DNA of 64,000 nt from Colwellia psychrerythraea. GTDB lineage: Bacteria; Pseudomonadota; Gammaproteobacteria; Enterobacterales; Alteromonadaceae. The notes beneath the pieces were generated by a model. The model was not told where the DNA came from. It worked only from the letters and a program-made list of their open reading frames with translations, and searched no databases. Each line of letters opens with the position of its first letter. Positions within the stretch are counted from its first letter, which is position 1. Below are positions 1 to 8,547 of the stretch, piece by piece. Location of the stretch: assembly GCF_000764185.1 (NCBI RefSeq), contig NZ_JQEC01000021.1, positions 124,001-188,000 on the forward strand. Reading direction: 5' to 3'. The position numbers and the translations under genes are program-made.

Positions 1-85
1 ATTTATCCTGCAACTTATCGTTTGTTTTCGGGTCTAGTTGTTAAGTTAAATAACTAATATAGCCCACATAAATGAAAATAATATG

Positions 86-115
86 GCTAATACAACTAAC
101 ATTCGTTGTATTAGC
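86..115. other. perfect hairpin upstream of bioD
   Basis: An 11-bp perfect inverted repeat (GCTAATACAAC / GTTGTATTAGC) has an 8-nt loop. It lies about 100 nt before bioD with no T-run after it, so it is not a typical terminator. It could be the end of an upstream transcription unit or an operator. I see no gene in positions 1-218. Confidence 0.5.
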
Positions 116-218
116 TGTAAGTTAATACTGAAAAGCATGAGCTTAAATTATTTACTTTCAAACTCTTTAAAGCAAACATCATTTATTAATTCCTAGATAA
201 CTCTGCATTAAGAAACAT

Positions 219-1043
219 ATGAAACAATTTTTTATTACTGCAACTGATACCGATGCAGGTAAAACGTTTGTCAGTTGCGCATTAATTAAAGCGTTAACTA
301 ATCTACAGACTAAAAATTTCACTCTAACTATAAATGAAACAAGCACACCTGTGACAAAAGTGGCTGCCTTTAAGCCAATTTCTGCAGGTTGTGAATTGTT
401 AAATGGCCAGCTTATAAATGAAGATGCTAAGTTACTGAGCGAATTTTCTAATTGTGGACAAAGTATTGGTGAAATAAATCCGATCGCTTTTGCTGAGCCT
501 ATTGCACCGCACATAGCTGCAAAAAAACTAAATCGACAAATTAGTCTTGGCGAACTTAATGATCATTATCACAAAGTGAAATCACTTAACGCTGACTTTA
601 CTTTAGTAGAAGGTGCTGGCGGGTGGCGATTACCTTTGGGTCCAGCCTTATTAGATCCCAAATCTACTATTATATGTAACAACAATAATGATAATCAAAA
701 GCCGACTTACCAATTTTTATCAGACTTTGTTAAAAGTTCAGACTTAACGGTTATTTTAATTGTAAATATGAAGTTGGGTTGTCTAAACCATGCGTTATTA
801 ACCTATGAAGCAATTAAGTCCGACGGTGTAAATTGCATTGCTTGGATTGCCAATTGTGCATCGAGTGATTCGATGAATAACTTAGCTGAGAACATAGCCG
901 AGTTAGAGCAACTTTTACCAATGCCCAAAATTGCTCAGTTTGATTTCTTTAACGATAGAGATGAACAGGGTAATGAAATTTCTTTCAATGAAAAAATTAG
1001 TCTAGCTGCGGAAAAAATTAATTTAACTACGCTAATCGATTAA
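219..1043 (+). CDS. bioD: dethiobiotin synthetase BioD
   Basis: ATP-dependent closure of the ureido ring of 7,8-diaminopelargonate to dethiobiotin, the step before biotin synthase; cytoplasmic. The N-terminal P-loop ATDTDAGKT (residues 8-16) is the BioD version of Walker A, followed by KPISAGCE (52-59) and the VEGAGGW substrate/ATP motif (130-136). At 274 residues it is longer than the usual 225-240; the extra length sits in insertions around residues 31-46 and 150-165. It stands at the left edge of the window, so whether other bio genes lie upstream is not visible. No second bio gene follows. The ATG at 219 begins directly at the conserved start of the P-loop strand. Confidence 0.93.
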   Translation: MKQFFITATDTDAGKTFVSCALIKALTNLQTKNFTLTINETSTPVTKVAAFKPISAGCELLNGQLINEDAKLLSEFSNCGQSIGEINPIAFAEPIAPHIAAKKLNRQISLGELNDHYHKVKSLNADFTLVEGAGGWRLPLGPALLDPKSTIICNNNNDNQKPTYQFLSDFVKSSDLTVILIVNMKLGCLNHALLTYEAIKSDGVNCIAWIANCASSDSMNNLAENIAELEQLLPMPKIAQFDFFNDRDEQGNEISFNEKISLAAEKINLTTLID

Positions 1044-1319
1044 GTTTTCTTACTTCCTATATACGCTAATTTCTTTAACTATCTTCCTCATAAATAATTG
1101 TTGAAGAGGTTAGCTAAAAATTTAATAAAGATGTAGCACTTTCCTTAGACAATCAAATACCAATATCTACAATTTATTTTTTCAAACTGAATCAAATGTA
1201 ATTAAATTTTTTAATCTACACACTAACCTAGGTTAAACCGAGTTAATTAATATTTAACTTCGCAGTTATATTTCTACTTAAAAAACCTTGCACTAAATTT
1301 AAAATTTACTATATTCTGC

Positions 1320-1396
1320 AAAACCAAAACCAAAACCAAAACCAAAACCAAAACCAAAACCAAAACCAAAACCAAAACCAAAACCAAAACCAAAAC
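1320..1396. repeat. AAAACC hexanucleotide tandem repeat (about 13 units)
   Basis: Uninterrupted AAAACC units run for 77 nt (12 full copies plus a partial one) and end 8 nt before the stop codon of the HicB-type gene on the opposite strand. No unit differs, which suggests recent expansion by slippage. The rest of 1044-1404 is AT-rich with no gene. The repeat is outside coding sequence, so length change would affect only spacing or the 3' end of the hicB-like transcript. Confidence 0.95.
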
Positions 1397-1404
1397 TTTT
1401 AAAA

Positions 1405-1827
1405 TTACTTTTCTAACTCTGCAAAACAAGCACTGGCGATAAAACCTGACCGTGTTTTGTAATCTGATGACTTACTCACTTTATCATCTATCTGAGCAAT
1501 CAATAATTCAGGAAGGGTAACGTTTATTTTATGACTCTTACCGAGGTAGGGCGTTATATCAATGTTTACTATTGCCCAAAATGCTTGTGAAAAGGTATGA
1601 GGATTTTCCAATATATAATTTTTTCTATGCTGGTCTAAGCCTTTTGCATTAGGCACTTTCTCACCATATTCCGCCAAAATAGCGAGATGAGATTGTATTG
1701 CTTTAGTCACTTCTTCCATACCTAAATCAATGCTTTTTGCTGTCACAGCACAACCAGGGAGATCAGGAACTGATACTTGATAATCGCTGATTTTTTCATC
1801 TTGTATAAATACCACGGCATACTTCAT
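1405..1827 (-). CDS. HicB-family antitoxin-like protein (solitary)
   Basis: The N-terminal half has the HicB fold, a partly degraded RNase-H-like domain, with the typical VSVPDLPGCAVTA stretch (residues about 19-31) and a helix after it. The C-terminal part (about 100-140) reads INVTLPELLIAQIDD then RSGFIASACFAEL, a ribbon-helix-helix type DNA-binding segment, so autoregulation is plausible. HicB normally neutralises the HicA mRNA interferase encoded just upstream. I find no hicA-like frame above 1827 or below 1405, so this is an orphan. It may be the remains of a toxin-antitoxin pair or a stand-alone regulator. Length 140 is normal for the longer HicB type. Confidence 0.8.
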   Translation of the reverse strand: MKYAVVFIQDEKISDYQVSVPDLPGCAVTAKSIDLGMEEVTKAIQSHLAILAEYGEKVPNAKGLDQHRKNYILENPHTFSQAFWAIVNIDITPYLGKSHKINVTLPELLIAQIDDKVSKSSDYKTRSGFIASACFAELEK

Positions 1828-2330
1828 TGTTGATTCCTAACATGTCTAAAAAGGCCTACAAACCATGATAACTCCAACACCCCTATACAGCAAGTCAACC
1901 ATGACCCCGGCAACCCTAAATATTGTGCAATCACAACCCCGGTAACCCTTAATGAGATACAGAAGGGTAACTCCAGCGACCCCAGGATGACCCTGTGTGT
2001 GACTGTTTACTATTTACAAAGCTCTTTTAAATGAGAGTTATAATATAGACAGGCAAATAAATTGATCAGATATTAATTTCAATTATCTATTTTTTTAGTT
2101 TTCCAATTAAGTGGTTACTAATTAAATGAAGCATGTGGCTAGAGTTATCATTTGTATGGATCATCAAGAATTTGATCACTATAATAAAAAGAAAACACAG
2201 TAATAATTATTAGAAATAAGCGCTAACATTAGCCAAAAAATCGATGGCTAATCCTTCGGTAGTTGAGTGTAAAACTTTCGAAAGATTAGGTGACTTTTAG
2301 TTGTGATTACTCGATTGATTAGGGAAAAAT
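1828..2330. other. intergenic region with degenerate CCCCGG/GGGTAAC repeats
   Basis: No gene is visible. Positions 1885-2010 contain three or four imperfect, partly inverted copies of a GC-richer motif (CCCCGGCAACCC, CCCCGGTAACCC, GGGTAACTCC, GACCCCAGG) that stand out from the AT-rich surroundings. A TATAAT-like sequence is at about 2039-2044. The leader of the ftsZ-like gene fills the right part. Confidence 0.4.
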
Positions 2331-3479
2331 ATGAAAGAACTTCTTAACGGCAACCTTGAATTATTAATTACCGTTGTAGGTATAGGCGGTTGTGGTTGTA
2401 ATACAGTTAACATGCTGCATGAAAATAACTTATCAGAGCAAGTTAACCTTGTTGCCATCAATACAGATCTCGCCGCATTGAATAGTATTAACGTAGATAA
2501 CAAAATTCTTATCGGTGAAAACCTAACCAATGGTTATGGTGCTGGCTCTGATCCAGGTATTGGTTATCAAGCGGCACAAGAAAGTGAAGCCATGTTACGT
2601 GGCGCAATAGCCGATAGTGATATTGTAATCATAACCGCAGGTTTTGGTGGCGGAACTGGCACTGGGGCAAGTCCGTTAGTAGCTAAAATAGCGCGTGAGC
2701 TTAATATTAACTGTTTAGCCATTGTGACTTTACCGTTTGAGTCAGAAGGGAAAATGCGACAGGATTATGCACTACAGGGCATAGAAGACATCAAAGAGCC
2801 GATACATGCATATATCACTCTCTCGAATGATTTATTACTTGCCGGCTTAGGCGAAAGCGTAGGTTTATTTTCGGCCTTTAATCAAAGTAATGAAGTGTTA
2901 AAAAATCTATTAATTGCCTTAGTTCAGATGCTCAATGAAACAGGTTATGTCAATGTTGATAAAAATGACTTTTCCACCATATTGTCATATGAAGGGGAGT
3001 CTATATTAGGTGTAGGTAAGGCTGATTCAGAGGAGCAAGCTTTTGAAGCGCTCGACCAAGCATTAAATAACCCACTAGTGTCTATCGCTAATATTGATAC
3101 CGCAAAAGGTATTATATTCCAGTTATTCTGTAAGTCGGAGCCAAAACTATCAACTTACAATGGGTTAATCGATCATATCCGCACAAAAGTAACCAACCGC
3201 TCTGTACTCATTGTGCCGGGGGTAACCCTGGATCCTAATTTGTCGAGTGAAATAGAAATACTCATCATTGGCTCAGGTATTAAAAGCAAAACACCGCAAT
3301 TGATGAAAGAGGCCATTGTTATTGAAGAAGAGCTTAAAGCGGTAATACAAAATACTGAAATAACAGAACCAACAGTGCCAGAATACATTGACGATGAACT
3401 TAGCTTTATCAATCAAGGTGAAACTATAAGCGATATTCCAGCGATAACGCGTAAATTAATGGCAATCAATCGCAATTAA
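2331..3479 (+). CDS. FtsZ-like tubulin-family GTPase, second-copy type
   Basis: Tubulin/FtsZ GTPase. The glycine-rich nucleotide loop GFGGGTGTG is at residues 104-112 and the N-terminal GIGGCGCN at 18-25. The catalytic T7 loop reads NVDKND (208-213), so both acidic residues of the FtsZ NxDxxD pattern are kept and GTP hydrolysis is likely. The C-terminus has DIPAITRK (from residue 368), close to the FtsZ tail DIPAFLRK that binds FtsA and ZipA. It is not in a dcw cluster: no ftsA, ftsQ, murC or lpxC is nearby, and an EAL-domain gene follows 96 nt downstream. Identity to canonical FtsZ looks low outside the motifs. I read it as a divergent paralogue that could co-assemble with or modulate the main Z ring. 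An RBS-like AGGGA precedes the ATG. Confidence 0.88.
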   Translation: MKELLNGNLELLITVVGIGGCGCNTVNMLHENNLSEQVNLVAINTDLAALNSINVDNKILIGENLTNGYGAGSDPGIGYQAAQESEAMLRGAIADSDIVIITAGFGGGTGTGASPLVAKIARELNINCLAIVTLPFESEGKMRQDYALQGIEDIKEPIHAYITLSNDLLLAGLGESVGLFSAFNQSNEVLKNLLIALVQMLNETGYVNVDKNDFSTILSYEGESILGVGKADSEEQAFEALDQALNNPLVSIANIDTAKGIIFQLFCKSEPKLSTYNGLIDHIRTKVTNRSVLIVPGVTLDPNLSSEIEILIIGSGIKSKTPQLMKEAIVIEEELKAVIQNTEITEPTVPEYIDDELSFINQGETISDIPAITRKLMAINRN

Positions 3480-3575
3480 CGAAACATACCTTTACATGTA
3501 AATGGTTCTTATTTACAGTTATCATTCCAGATATGTTGTAGGAATGGCTGACTAAGAAATTAACAGCTGTAATGA

Positions 3576-4310
3576 ATGAAAGATAAAAAACTACTCAGCG
3601 CTGAGTGTTTAATCGATCTTATCGAAAATAAACGCTTTGGTGTTGAATACCAACCAATAGTGAGTTGTAGAAGCCAAGAAATATATGCCTACGAATCCCT
3701 AGCGAGGTTCTATACCGCAGATAATAAGGCAATAAGGCCAGACCTTGTTTATGAATCGCTCCACACTAGCCCATTAAGCTTGTTTCAAGTTGAATATCAG
3801 CAGAAAAAACTGCAATTATCCTATGCTATAAATGGCCATGATATTTTTGTTAATTTAGATCAAGACTCATATTTTTCAAGCGGAATCATTGATCAAAACA
3901 ATCCCTTTCTAAAGTTGTTTAAAGAATTTCAAAAATCTACAGTTGTGGTCGAATTAATTGAAAACTCTGAGATCAATGATGCCATCATGAGTTTGGCCAT
4001 GATTGATAACCTCGCTAAAAACAATATTCCTACTGCCATAGATGATGTCTGTAACCCGCAATCAATGATTTCTACTTCGGTTATTCAATTGGTTGATTAT
4101 ATAAAGCTAGATAAATTCGTAATAAAAAATAAAAATAATAGAAATTTTATGTTATTGGTTAAATCTATTATTGATTACGCACACAGTACTAATAAAGAAG
4201 TGATATTAGAAGGGGTTGAGACAGCAGAAGATTTACGACTTGCTACGCAGCTTAAATGTGATTTTGTACAAGGTTTTTACTATCGAGATCGTTTTAAGAA
4301 CGTCAGTTAA
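3576..4310 (+). CDS. EAL-domain protein (cyclic-di-GMP phosphodiesterase-like)
   Basis: Single-domain EAL protein of 244 residues. The signature EAL is changed to ESL (E40-S41-L42 in YESLAR). The other metal and substrate positions appear present: the Asn of VNLDQD, the Glu of ELIENSE, an IDDV in place of DDFG, the Lys of IKLDK, the Glu of LEGVE and the Gln of FVQGFYY. It may therefore still cleave c-di-GMP, though the altered DDFG loop suggests weak activity or a binding-only role. No GGDEF, PAS or membrane segment is present. It follows the ftsZ-like gene in the same direction, which suggests a shared transcript linking c-di-GMP and the FtsZ-like protein; that link is inference. Confidence 0.85.
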   Translation: MKDKKLLSAECLIDLIENKRFGVEYQPIVSCRSQEIYAYESLARFYTADNKAIRPDLVYESLHTSPLSLFQVEYQQKKLQLSYAINGHDIFVNLDQDSYFSSGIIDQNNPFLKLFKEFQKSTVVVELIENSEINDAIMSLAMIDNLAKNNIPTAIDDVCNPQSMISTSVIQLVDYIKLDKFVIKNKNNRNFMLLVKSIIDYAHSTNKEVILEGVETAEDLRLATQLKCDFVQGFYYRDRFKNVS

Positions 4311-4386
4311 TGACTTTTAATCGGCTGAGTAAAGCCATACACTGTGATGAATTCTTATCTTATCCTTTTAACTAAAGAGTACTTAC

Positions 4387-4941
4387 ATGAACATGACCTT
4401 TATAACTAATAAAAGCATTCAAAAATCTATTCGCCTAGTTTGCAGCTTAGTAAGCTTTGTTAGTATTTCAGCTTTTGCCACTGACTTAAAAGTTGGCGAT
4501 ATGGCGCCAAACTTTAACTTACAAGCAACCACAGGCGATTTTTATCAGTTAAGTGACTACCAAGGAAAGCAAGCCGTCATTTTAGCCTGGTATCCAATGG
4601 CCAATACACGTGGCTGTACTATTGAATGTAAATCGTTAACGGAGCAAGGTCACCTTATTCGAGAGTTTGATGTTAGTTATGTTATGGCCAGTGTTGACCC
4701 ACTTGATGATAATCGAGATTTCGCAGAAAAAACTGGCGCTGACTTTCCAATGTTAAGTGACCCGACTAAAACAGCAGCGAAGGCGTACCAAGTACTTAAT
4801 ATGTTTAAAGTTGCCAGTCGTGTCACTTTTTATATATCTATAGAAGGCAAAATTATTAAAATAGATGACGACATTACGCCAAAGTCCGCTGCGCAAGATA
4901 TGGCCAATAATTTAGCCGCATTAGGCATCGCTAAAAAGTAG
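4387..4941 (+). CDS. periplasmic peroxiredoxin (AhpC/TSA, PrxQ/BCP-like)
   Basis: A hydrophobic signal-like segment ends at SAFA-TD (about residue 31), so export to the periplasm is predicted. The mature part starts with the LKVGDMAPNF thioredoxin-fold entry. The peroxidatic motif is PMANTRGCTIEC, with Cys77 as likely peroxidatic cysteine. A second Cys at 81 is one residue closer than the usual CxxxxC of BCP/PrxQ, so its role as resolving cysteine is uncertain. It would reduce hydroperoxides using a thiol donor. A TTG-start zinc-ribbon gene follows after 10 nt and probably shares the transcript. Start could also be the ATG six bases downstream. Confidence 0.82.
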   Translation: MNMTFITNKSIQKSIRLVCSLVSFVSISAFATDLKVGDMAPNFNLQATTGDFYQLSDYQGKQAVILAWYPMANTRGCTIECKSLTEQGHLIREFDVSYVMASVDPLDDNRDFAEKTGADFPMLSDPTKTAAKAYQVLNMFKVASRVTFYISIEGKIIKIDDDITPKSAAQDMANNLAALGIAKK

Positions 4942-4951
4942 GACTGCTATT

Positions 4952-5203
4952 TTGGCAAAACCCAATAAAAAAGGCCCAAGCAAAACCGTTGATATTTATT
5001 GCAAGGGCTGTAATTTTTTACTTTTTAAATATCGAAAGGCAGGTAAGGGCGCTTTGGTTAAATGTTTTAAAGAACGTATTAGCCAAGATTATACCGAAAC
5101 ACCATGTACATGCCCGCAATGTAATAAAGTTTTTGCTCGCGACTGTTTAATTCGTGGTACTCCAGCATTTAAAATGATTGGCGGCAAAGTTTGGTGTAAA
5201 TAG
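4952..5203 (+). CDS. small zinc-ribbon-like protein
   Basis: An 83-residue basic protein with two CxxC pairs (IYCKGCNF, residues 16-23, and CTCPQCNK, about 53-60) plus further cysteines, consistent with one structural zinc site. The frame opens with TTG at 4952, preceded by TAGGA at a suitable distance (overlapping the stop of the peroxiredoxin gene), so TTG is the likely start. It is tightly coupled to the upstream peroxiredoxin. I do not know a function. Nucleic-acid or redox-linked binding is possible, but nothing in the sequence decides it. Confidence 0.7.
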   Translation: MAKPNKKGPSKTVDIYCKGCNFLLFKYRKAGKGALVKCFKERISQDYTETPCTCPQCNKVFARDCLIRGTPAFKMIGGKVWCK

Positions 5204-5340
5204 GCTGTTAACCTACTGTTGTAATTATGATTTAATTGGTTACTAAAAACAATTGAACACATTTTTAGTACAACTTATAGCAGTTATATATTTTCTGCTC
5301 GTTATCATATGCACAAATAACTTCTTTTAGGATTTGATCA

Positions 5341-5556
5341 TTGGATATCGAACAAGCAAGAATAAAAGCGATCTGTAATCATATGACTACTATCAGTATT
5401 GATAACAAACCTTTTGTGCCATTAATTAAGATAAAGCGAAGCGAAGCGTTACTTGCCAGAAATATCAGAGTGATGTTATCAAAAAGACGATCAAACCGTA
5501 TCCATTACTTTTTGCAAATGTATTCAAATAAAATCACCTTGGTTAATGAAGATTAA
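5341..5556 (+). CDS. hypothetical small basic protein
   Basis: A 71-residue frame that starts with TTG at 5341, after a good AGGA element 8 nt upstream. It is rich in Lys and Arg in the middle (IKIKRSEALLARN, then SKRRSNRIHY), with no signal peptide, membrane segment or cysteine motif. A convincing terminator follows 30 nt after the stop, which supports a real transcript. Not recognised. Confidence 0.55.
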   Translation: MDIEQARIKAICNHMTTISIDNKPFVPLIKIKRSEALLARNIRVMLSKRRSNRIHYFLQMYSNKITLVNED

Positions 5557-5588
5557 CAGCAGAAAACTTTATCAATAATAAATTCAAT

Positions 5589-5622
5589 AAAGCCCAGCGT
5601 ATATATTAACGGCGGGTTTTTT
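5589..5622 (+). terminator. rho-independent terminator after the small basic gene
   Basis: AAAGCCC and GGGTTTT pair across an 8-nt loop with an inner CGT/ACG stem and a 2-nt internal bulge, followed by TTTTTT. It is placed 30 nt after the stop of the preceding plus-strand gene. Confidence 0.6.
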
Positions 5623-5650
5623 ATTATTTGTTAATCAATATATTATAATT

Positions 5651-5670
5651 ACGGGACAGCCCGTTTTATT
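5651..5670 (+). terminator. short hairpin with T-run
   Basis: ACGGG-ACAG-CCCGT followed by TTTATT. It lies 30 nt after the previous hairpin and could be a second terminator. The rest of 5557-6020 is AT-rich leader DNA before the LysR gene, with no further feature seen. Confidence 0.5.
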
Positions 5671-6020
5671 GTAGAGAAGCTTACCTATTAACAAGTTATA
5701 TAGCTAAATATAAAAAATACATTTAAATACAGCTCGTTACAGGGTAACGCGTAACTTGTGGTAGGTCTTTTTATGTAGTTATTGACAGGTTATTAGCTAT
5801 CAATTATCAGAAGCACTTTATTCATTTGGTAATTTTGTTATCTGGTGATTATATTTAACTGAAATTATCAAATTGTTATCTTCAGTGGAAACTGACAACT
5901 AATGTACTGATTAATATTGCCGTATTATCACTGGATTGAGACTTTAAATCGGCAATAACAAAACATTAACCACTGACTATTTGCATACTTCTTTTTTTAT
6001 AAATAATTTAAGAAACATTT

Positions 6021-6815
6021 ATGAAGCAACTCGACCTCAATTCCCTTTTTGTGTTTATTACGCTTTATCATGCAGGGTCAACTCAAAAAGCCGCTGTACA
6101 ACTTAATCGCTCACAATCTTATGTCTCCAAGGTATTATCAAAATTACGAGAAGAACTTGGCGACCCATTATTTGTACGTACCTCATCAGGGCTCGAACCA
6201 ACAAGCTATGCAAGTGGTATTGCGCCAAAAGTGAAACAAGCATTAGCAATGATGCACAGTGCTCTTGAGCCGGAGTCTTTCGATCCCTTAACAATTGATA
6301 AAGTCACCATTCATTTGGCTGCACCTCTTATTATCCCTATTGGTAAAACATTGATAACAACCATTAGGCAACAAACCTCGGCAGTGATTGAACTGCGAGA
6401 GTGGCATATACATAGTGAAAGCATGATGCTAGAAGAGCAAGTTGATATTGCCGTGCACGTACTTAAAGACAGGCCGCAGAGCTTATACCAAAAGAAAATC
6501 ATATCACTAAGTGGCCAATTTATTGGCAATCGGCAAGGAGAGTTTGTAAAGACTATTATCGATAACTTCAATGAATACAGTGGTATGTACCAATTAATTG
6601 ATGCTGATATTCAGCCGGGCATCATCATAGATAACCAATATCTATCGAGCCAGTTAATGGGTGAACACTTCACCTATGCGCTTGCCAATGATCAGGAGAA
6701 AAAAAACACCCCAACGGATGTCGCTTTTATCTGTAAAGCAACCCGAAGAAACTCAGCAAAGGTACAATGGCTCATGGAACTATGTATGCCTATATTAAAG
6801 CAATCACAGTGGTAA
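6021..6815 (+). CDS. LysR-family transcriptional regulator
   Basis: The N-terminal winged helix-turn-helix is clear: LDLNSLFVFITLYHAGSTQK, then SQSYVSKVLSKLREELGD and PLFVRTSSGLEPT, the standard LysR opening. At 264 residues it is some 30-40 shorter than usual, with a reduced effector-binding domain. No divergently transcribed target gene lies next to it; the upstream neighbour is on the same strand and 460 nt away. The target and inducer cannot be read from the sequence. Confidence 0.88.
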   Translation: MKQLDLNSLFVFITLYHAGSTQKAAVQLNRSQSYVSKVLSKLREELGDPLFVRTSSGLEPTSYASGIAPKVKQALAMMHSALEPESFDPLTIDKVTIHLAAPLIIPIGKTLITTIRQQTSAVIELREWHIHSESMMLEEQVDIAVHVLKDRPQSLYQKKIISLSGQFIGNRQGEFVKTIIDNFNEYSGMYQLIDADIQPGIIIDNQYLSSQLMGEHFTYALANDQEKKNTPTDVAFICKATRRNSAKVQWLMELCMPILKQSQW

Positions 6816-6842
6816 AGGTTGTTTTATCGATTGTGCAAGTCA

Positions 6843-7166
6843 TCAAGTACAAAGCTTTTCAGTTAATTTTTCGATGACTTCATCATTTTCACTATTAATG
6901 TAAATATCTAGAGCGCCTCCCAAAAACACCACAAAACTGAGTAAACCTATGCCTGTCGCAGAATTAACTACGGCATACACCATGCCGGCAGAGCCAACAG
7001 TTATCCTGGTATAGGCTAAAAAAGAACTTGTTTTCAATGCGCCGTGATGCAGGTTTCTTTCTTGCATTGCTATTATATTTTTATCTTCTTCACCACATTG
7101 TTCATTTGCTAAAACATTGAAAGATAAAGCGGTTGTGAGTAATACGGCTGTTATTAATTTTGTCAT
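6843..7166 (-). CDS. small exported membrane-associated protein
   Basis: 107 residues. A Sec signal peptide is clear (MTKLITAVLLTTALSFNVLA, cleavage after LANA-type LA-NE). A hydrophobic, glycine-rich stretch GIGLLSFVVFLGGAL follows near residues 72-86, and a cysteine sits near each end (24 and 106), possibly a disulfide. It converges with the LysR gene, whose end is 27 nt away. No family recognised. Confidence 0.6.
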   Translation of the reverse strand: MTKLITAVLLTTALSFNVLANEQCGEEDKNIIAMQERNLHHGALKTSSFLAYTRITVGSAGMVYAVVNSATGIGLLSFVVFLGGALDIYINSENDEVIEKLTEKLCT

Positions 7167-7671
7167 GTTGATAAGTTACAGTTTCAAATTCAGGGCTAGA
7201 TTCAAGGCTAATCTTGCGAAATTAAATTGCTAGTTCACAGCAAGTCCGGTTAATACATATATAATGCCTGAAATGAAAAAGTTCTATGGAATAACGCTTA
7301 TTCCAAAAGTATTGTCAGAAAAACTATTGAAGTAATAAAGATGGCAGGACTTTATATAACTTTATAAGTTAAAGGTTTTATTTTGTAGTTTAAACGAATC
7401 TAATACGACTTCATCATATTACTAACTATTTATACAGTTGATGTCGTTTCTACCTGTTTGCATGAAATAAGGCCTAAACCTATATTTCACACCTCAATCA
7501 GTTTGGTGTTTTTTGTAACTGATTGATTTAATGTTTGTTGTAAGTTATTGTGATTTTATAAAAAACGAAATATGGTAAAAAGAAGTGTTTAACCATGACT
7601 TTTTGTCACCTAATAAGCTGTTAGGTGCTAGTGCTCGGTTCTAGTTTTGTAGTTCAATTAAAGGAATTAAA
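7167..7671. other. gene-poor left flank of the cassette array
   Basis: No convincing gene. A 10-bp perfect inverted repeat (TCAATCAGTT at 7494-7503 and AACTGATTGA at 7517-7526) surrounds a GGTGTTTTTTG stretch and may be a terminator. At 7617-7627 AGCTGTTAGGT resembles the right core (GTTRRRY) of an attC site without its left arm, so the array may begin here. No attI and no integrase gene are visible. Confidence 0.4.
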
Positions 7672-7992
7672 ATGTTAGCTGTTGTACTCGAGTTTGATGT
7701 CATTGAAGGGATGGAAAATCAATTCAGGAAGGCTTGGATTGAAACTACTGACATAATCTATCAAAATTTTGGTAGTTTAGGATCTAGGTTACATAAATCT
7801 GACAATGGGAAGTTTATTGCGTATGCGCAGTGGCCTGACTTGAATGTTTATGAAAATGACCACCATTGGCCTGACGATTCAAAAAGTACTAGAGAGAAAA
7901 TGAGAGCGTGCCTTAAAATTGGTAAGCCGACTGTGCTGCACAAATTAACGCTAGATACTGATCTGCTAAAAGAAAATAGCCTTAATAACTAA
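7672..7992 (+). CDS. cassette gene: ABM-like small monooxygenase-fold protein
   Basis: 106 residues with the pattern of the dimeric alpha-beta barrel (antibiotic biosynthesis monooxygenase, ABM) superfamily: a MLAVVLEFDVIEGMENQFRKAW opening strand and helix, then FGSLGSRLHKSDNGKFIAYAQWPD. Members oxidise small phenolics without cofactors or degrade haem, but no catalytic residue can be assigned here. It has a good AAGGAATT ribosome-binding site and is followed by an attC, so it is the first clear cassette of the array. Confidence 0.7.
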   Translation: MLAVVLEFDVIEGMENQFRKAWIETTDIIYQNFGSLGSRLHKSDNGKFIAYAQWPDLNVYENDHHWPDDSKSTREKMRACLKIGKPTVLHKLTLDTDLLKENSLNN

Positions 7993-7999
7993 TAAGCAC

Positions 8000-8101
8000 A
8001 TAACAAGGGTTTTCAAGTCGGACACGCAACAGTTAGCTCGTTTTCGCTTTTCTACACATTTTAGTCAACTATTACTTAGCCGCTTAAAACGGCGTTATAA
8101 C
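8000..8101 (+). repeat. integron attC site 1
   Basis: Imperfect palindrome of VCR type. The left arm (ATAACAAGGGTTTTCAAG...CAACAGTTAG) pairs with the right arm (...GTCAACTATTACTTAGC, CGCTTAAAACGGCGTTAT), with a variable centre between. The right core is GTTATAA, and the arm carries the unpaired extra bases typical of attC. Confidence 0.88.
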
Positions 8102-8109
8102 TCTCTCGG

Positions 8110-8547
8110 ATGTCGAAACATATGAATCTCGTAGTAACAACTTCACCTACGCAGGAAGATCTTAAAGCATTAAGTGTCGGTATTGGCTCTTTTAATAAAG
8201 ATTTCCTACCTGATGAAGTTGGCTTTGAAAAAGACACCAAATTTGCTGTCATTGCTAAAGACGAAAATGGAAAAGTATTAGGAGGTATAAGAGCAAATGC
8301 ATTCTGGAACTACTGTACTATTGAGTTGCTCTGGTTATCTAAAGAAACTAGAGGTTTAGGGCTTGGTAGTAATTTAATGGAAGCAGCTGAAAAGTTTGCT
8401 AAAGATAAAGGATTTGGCTACATGCGCACCGAAACTCTTAGCTTCCAAGCAAAACCTTTTTATGAAAAGCTAGGTTACAAAGTATTTGGTGAGTTACCTG
8501 ATTATCCAAAAGGTCATACAACATACTGTTTAGTTAAAGAGTTATAA
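8110..8547 (+). CDS. cassette gene: GNAT-family N-acetyltransferase
   Basis: 145 residues. It has the GNAT order of strands with the acetyl-CoA pyrophosphate loop TRGLGLGSNLM (about residues 79-89, the R/Q-x-x-G-x-G/A pattern), then AEKFAKDKGFGYMRTET and FYEKLGYKVFGEL, the usual motif A to B run. Acetylation of a small molecule or peptide amine is predicted; the acceptor is unknown. GNAT enzymes are among the commonest integron cassette products. Flanked by attC on both sides. Confidence 0.88.
   Translation: MSKHMNLVVTTSPTQEDLKALSVGIGSFNKDFLPDEVGFEKDTKFAVIAKDENGKVLGGIRANAFWNYCTIELLWLSKETRGLGLGSNLMEAAEKFAKDKGFGYMRTETLSFQAKPFYEKLGYKVFGELPDYPKGHTTYCLVKEL

Noticed and set aside
179..514. Minus-strand 111-residue frame under bioD
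   Set aside because: Fully antisense to a clear bioD and without any recognisable feature.
1320..1396. AAAACC array as CRISPR
   Set aside because: Units are 6 nt with no spacers and no cas genes; it is a simple tandem repeat.
1828..2330. A hicA toxin gene beside the hicB-like gene
   Set aside because: No frame with HicA-like sequence is found on either side.
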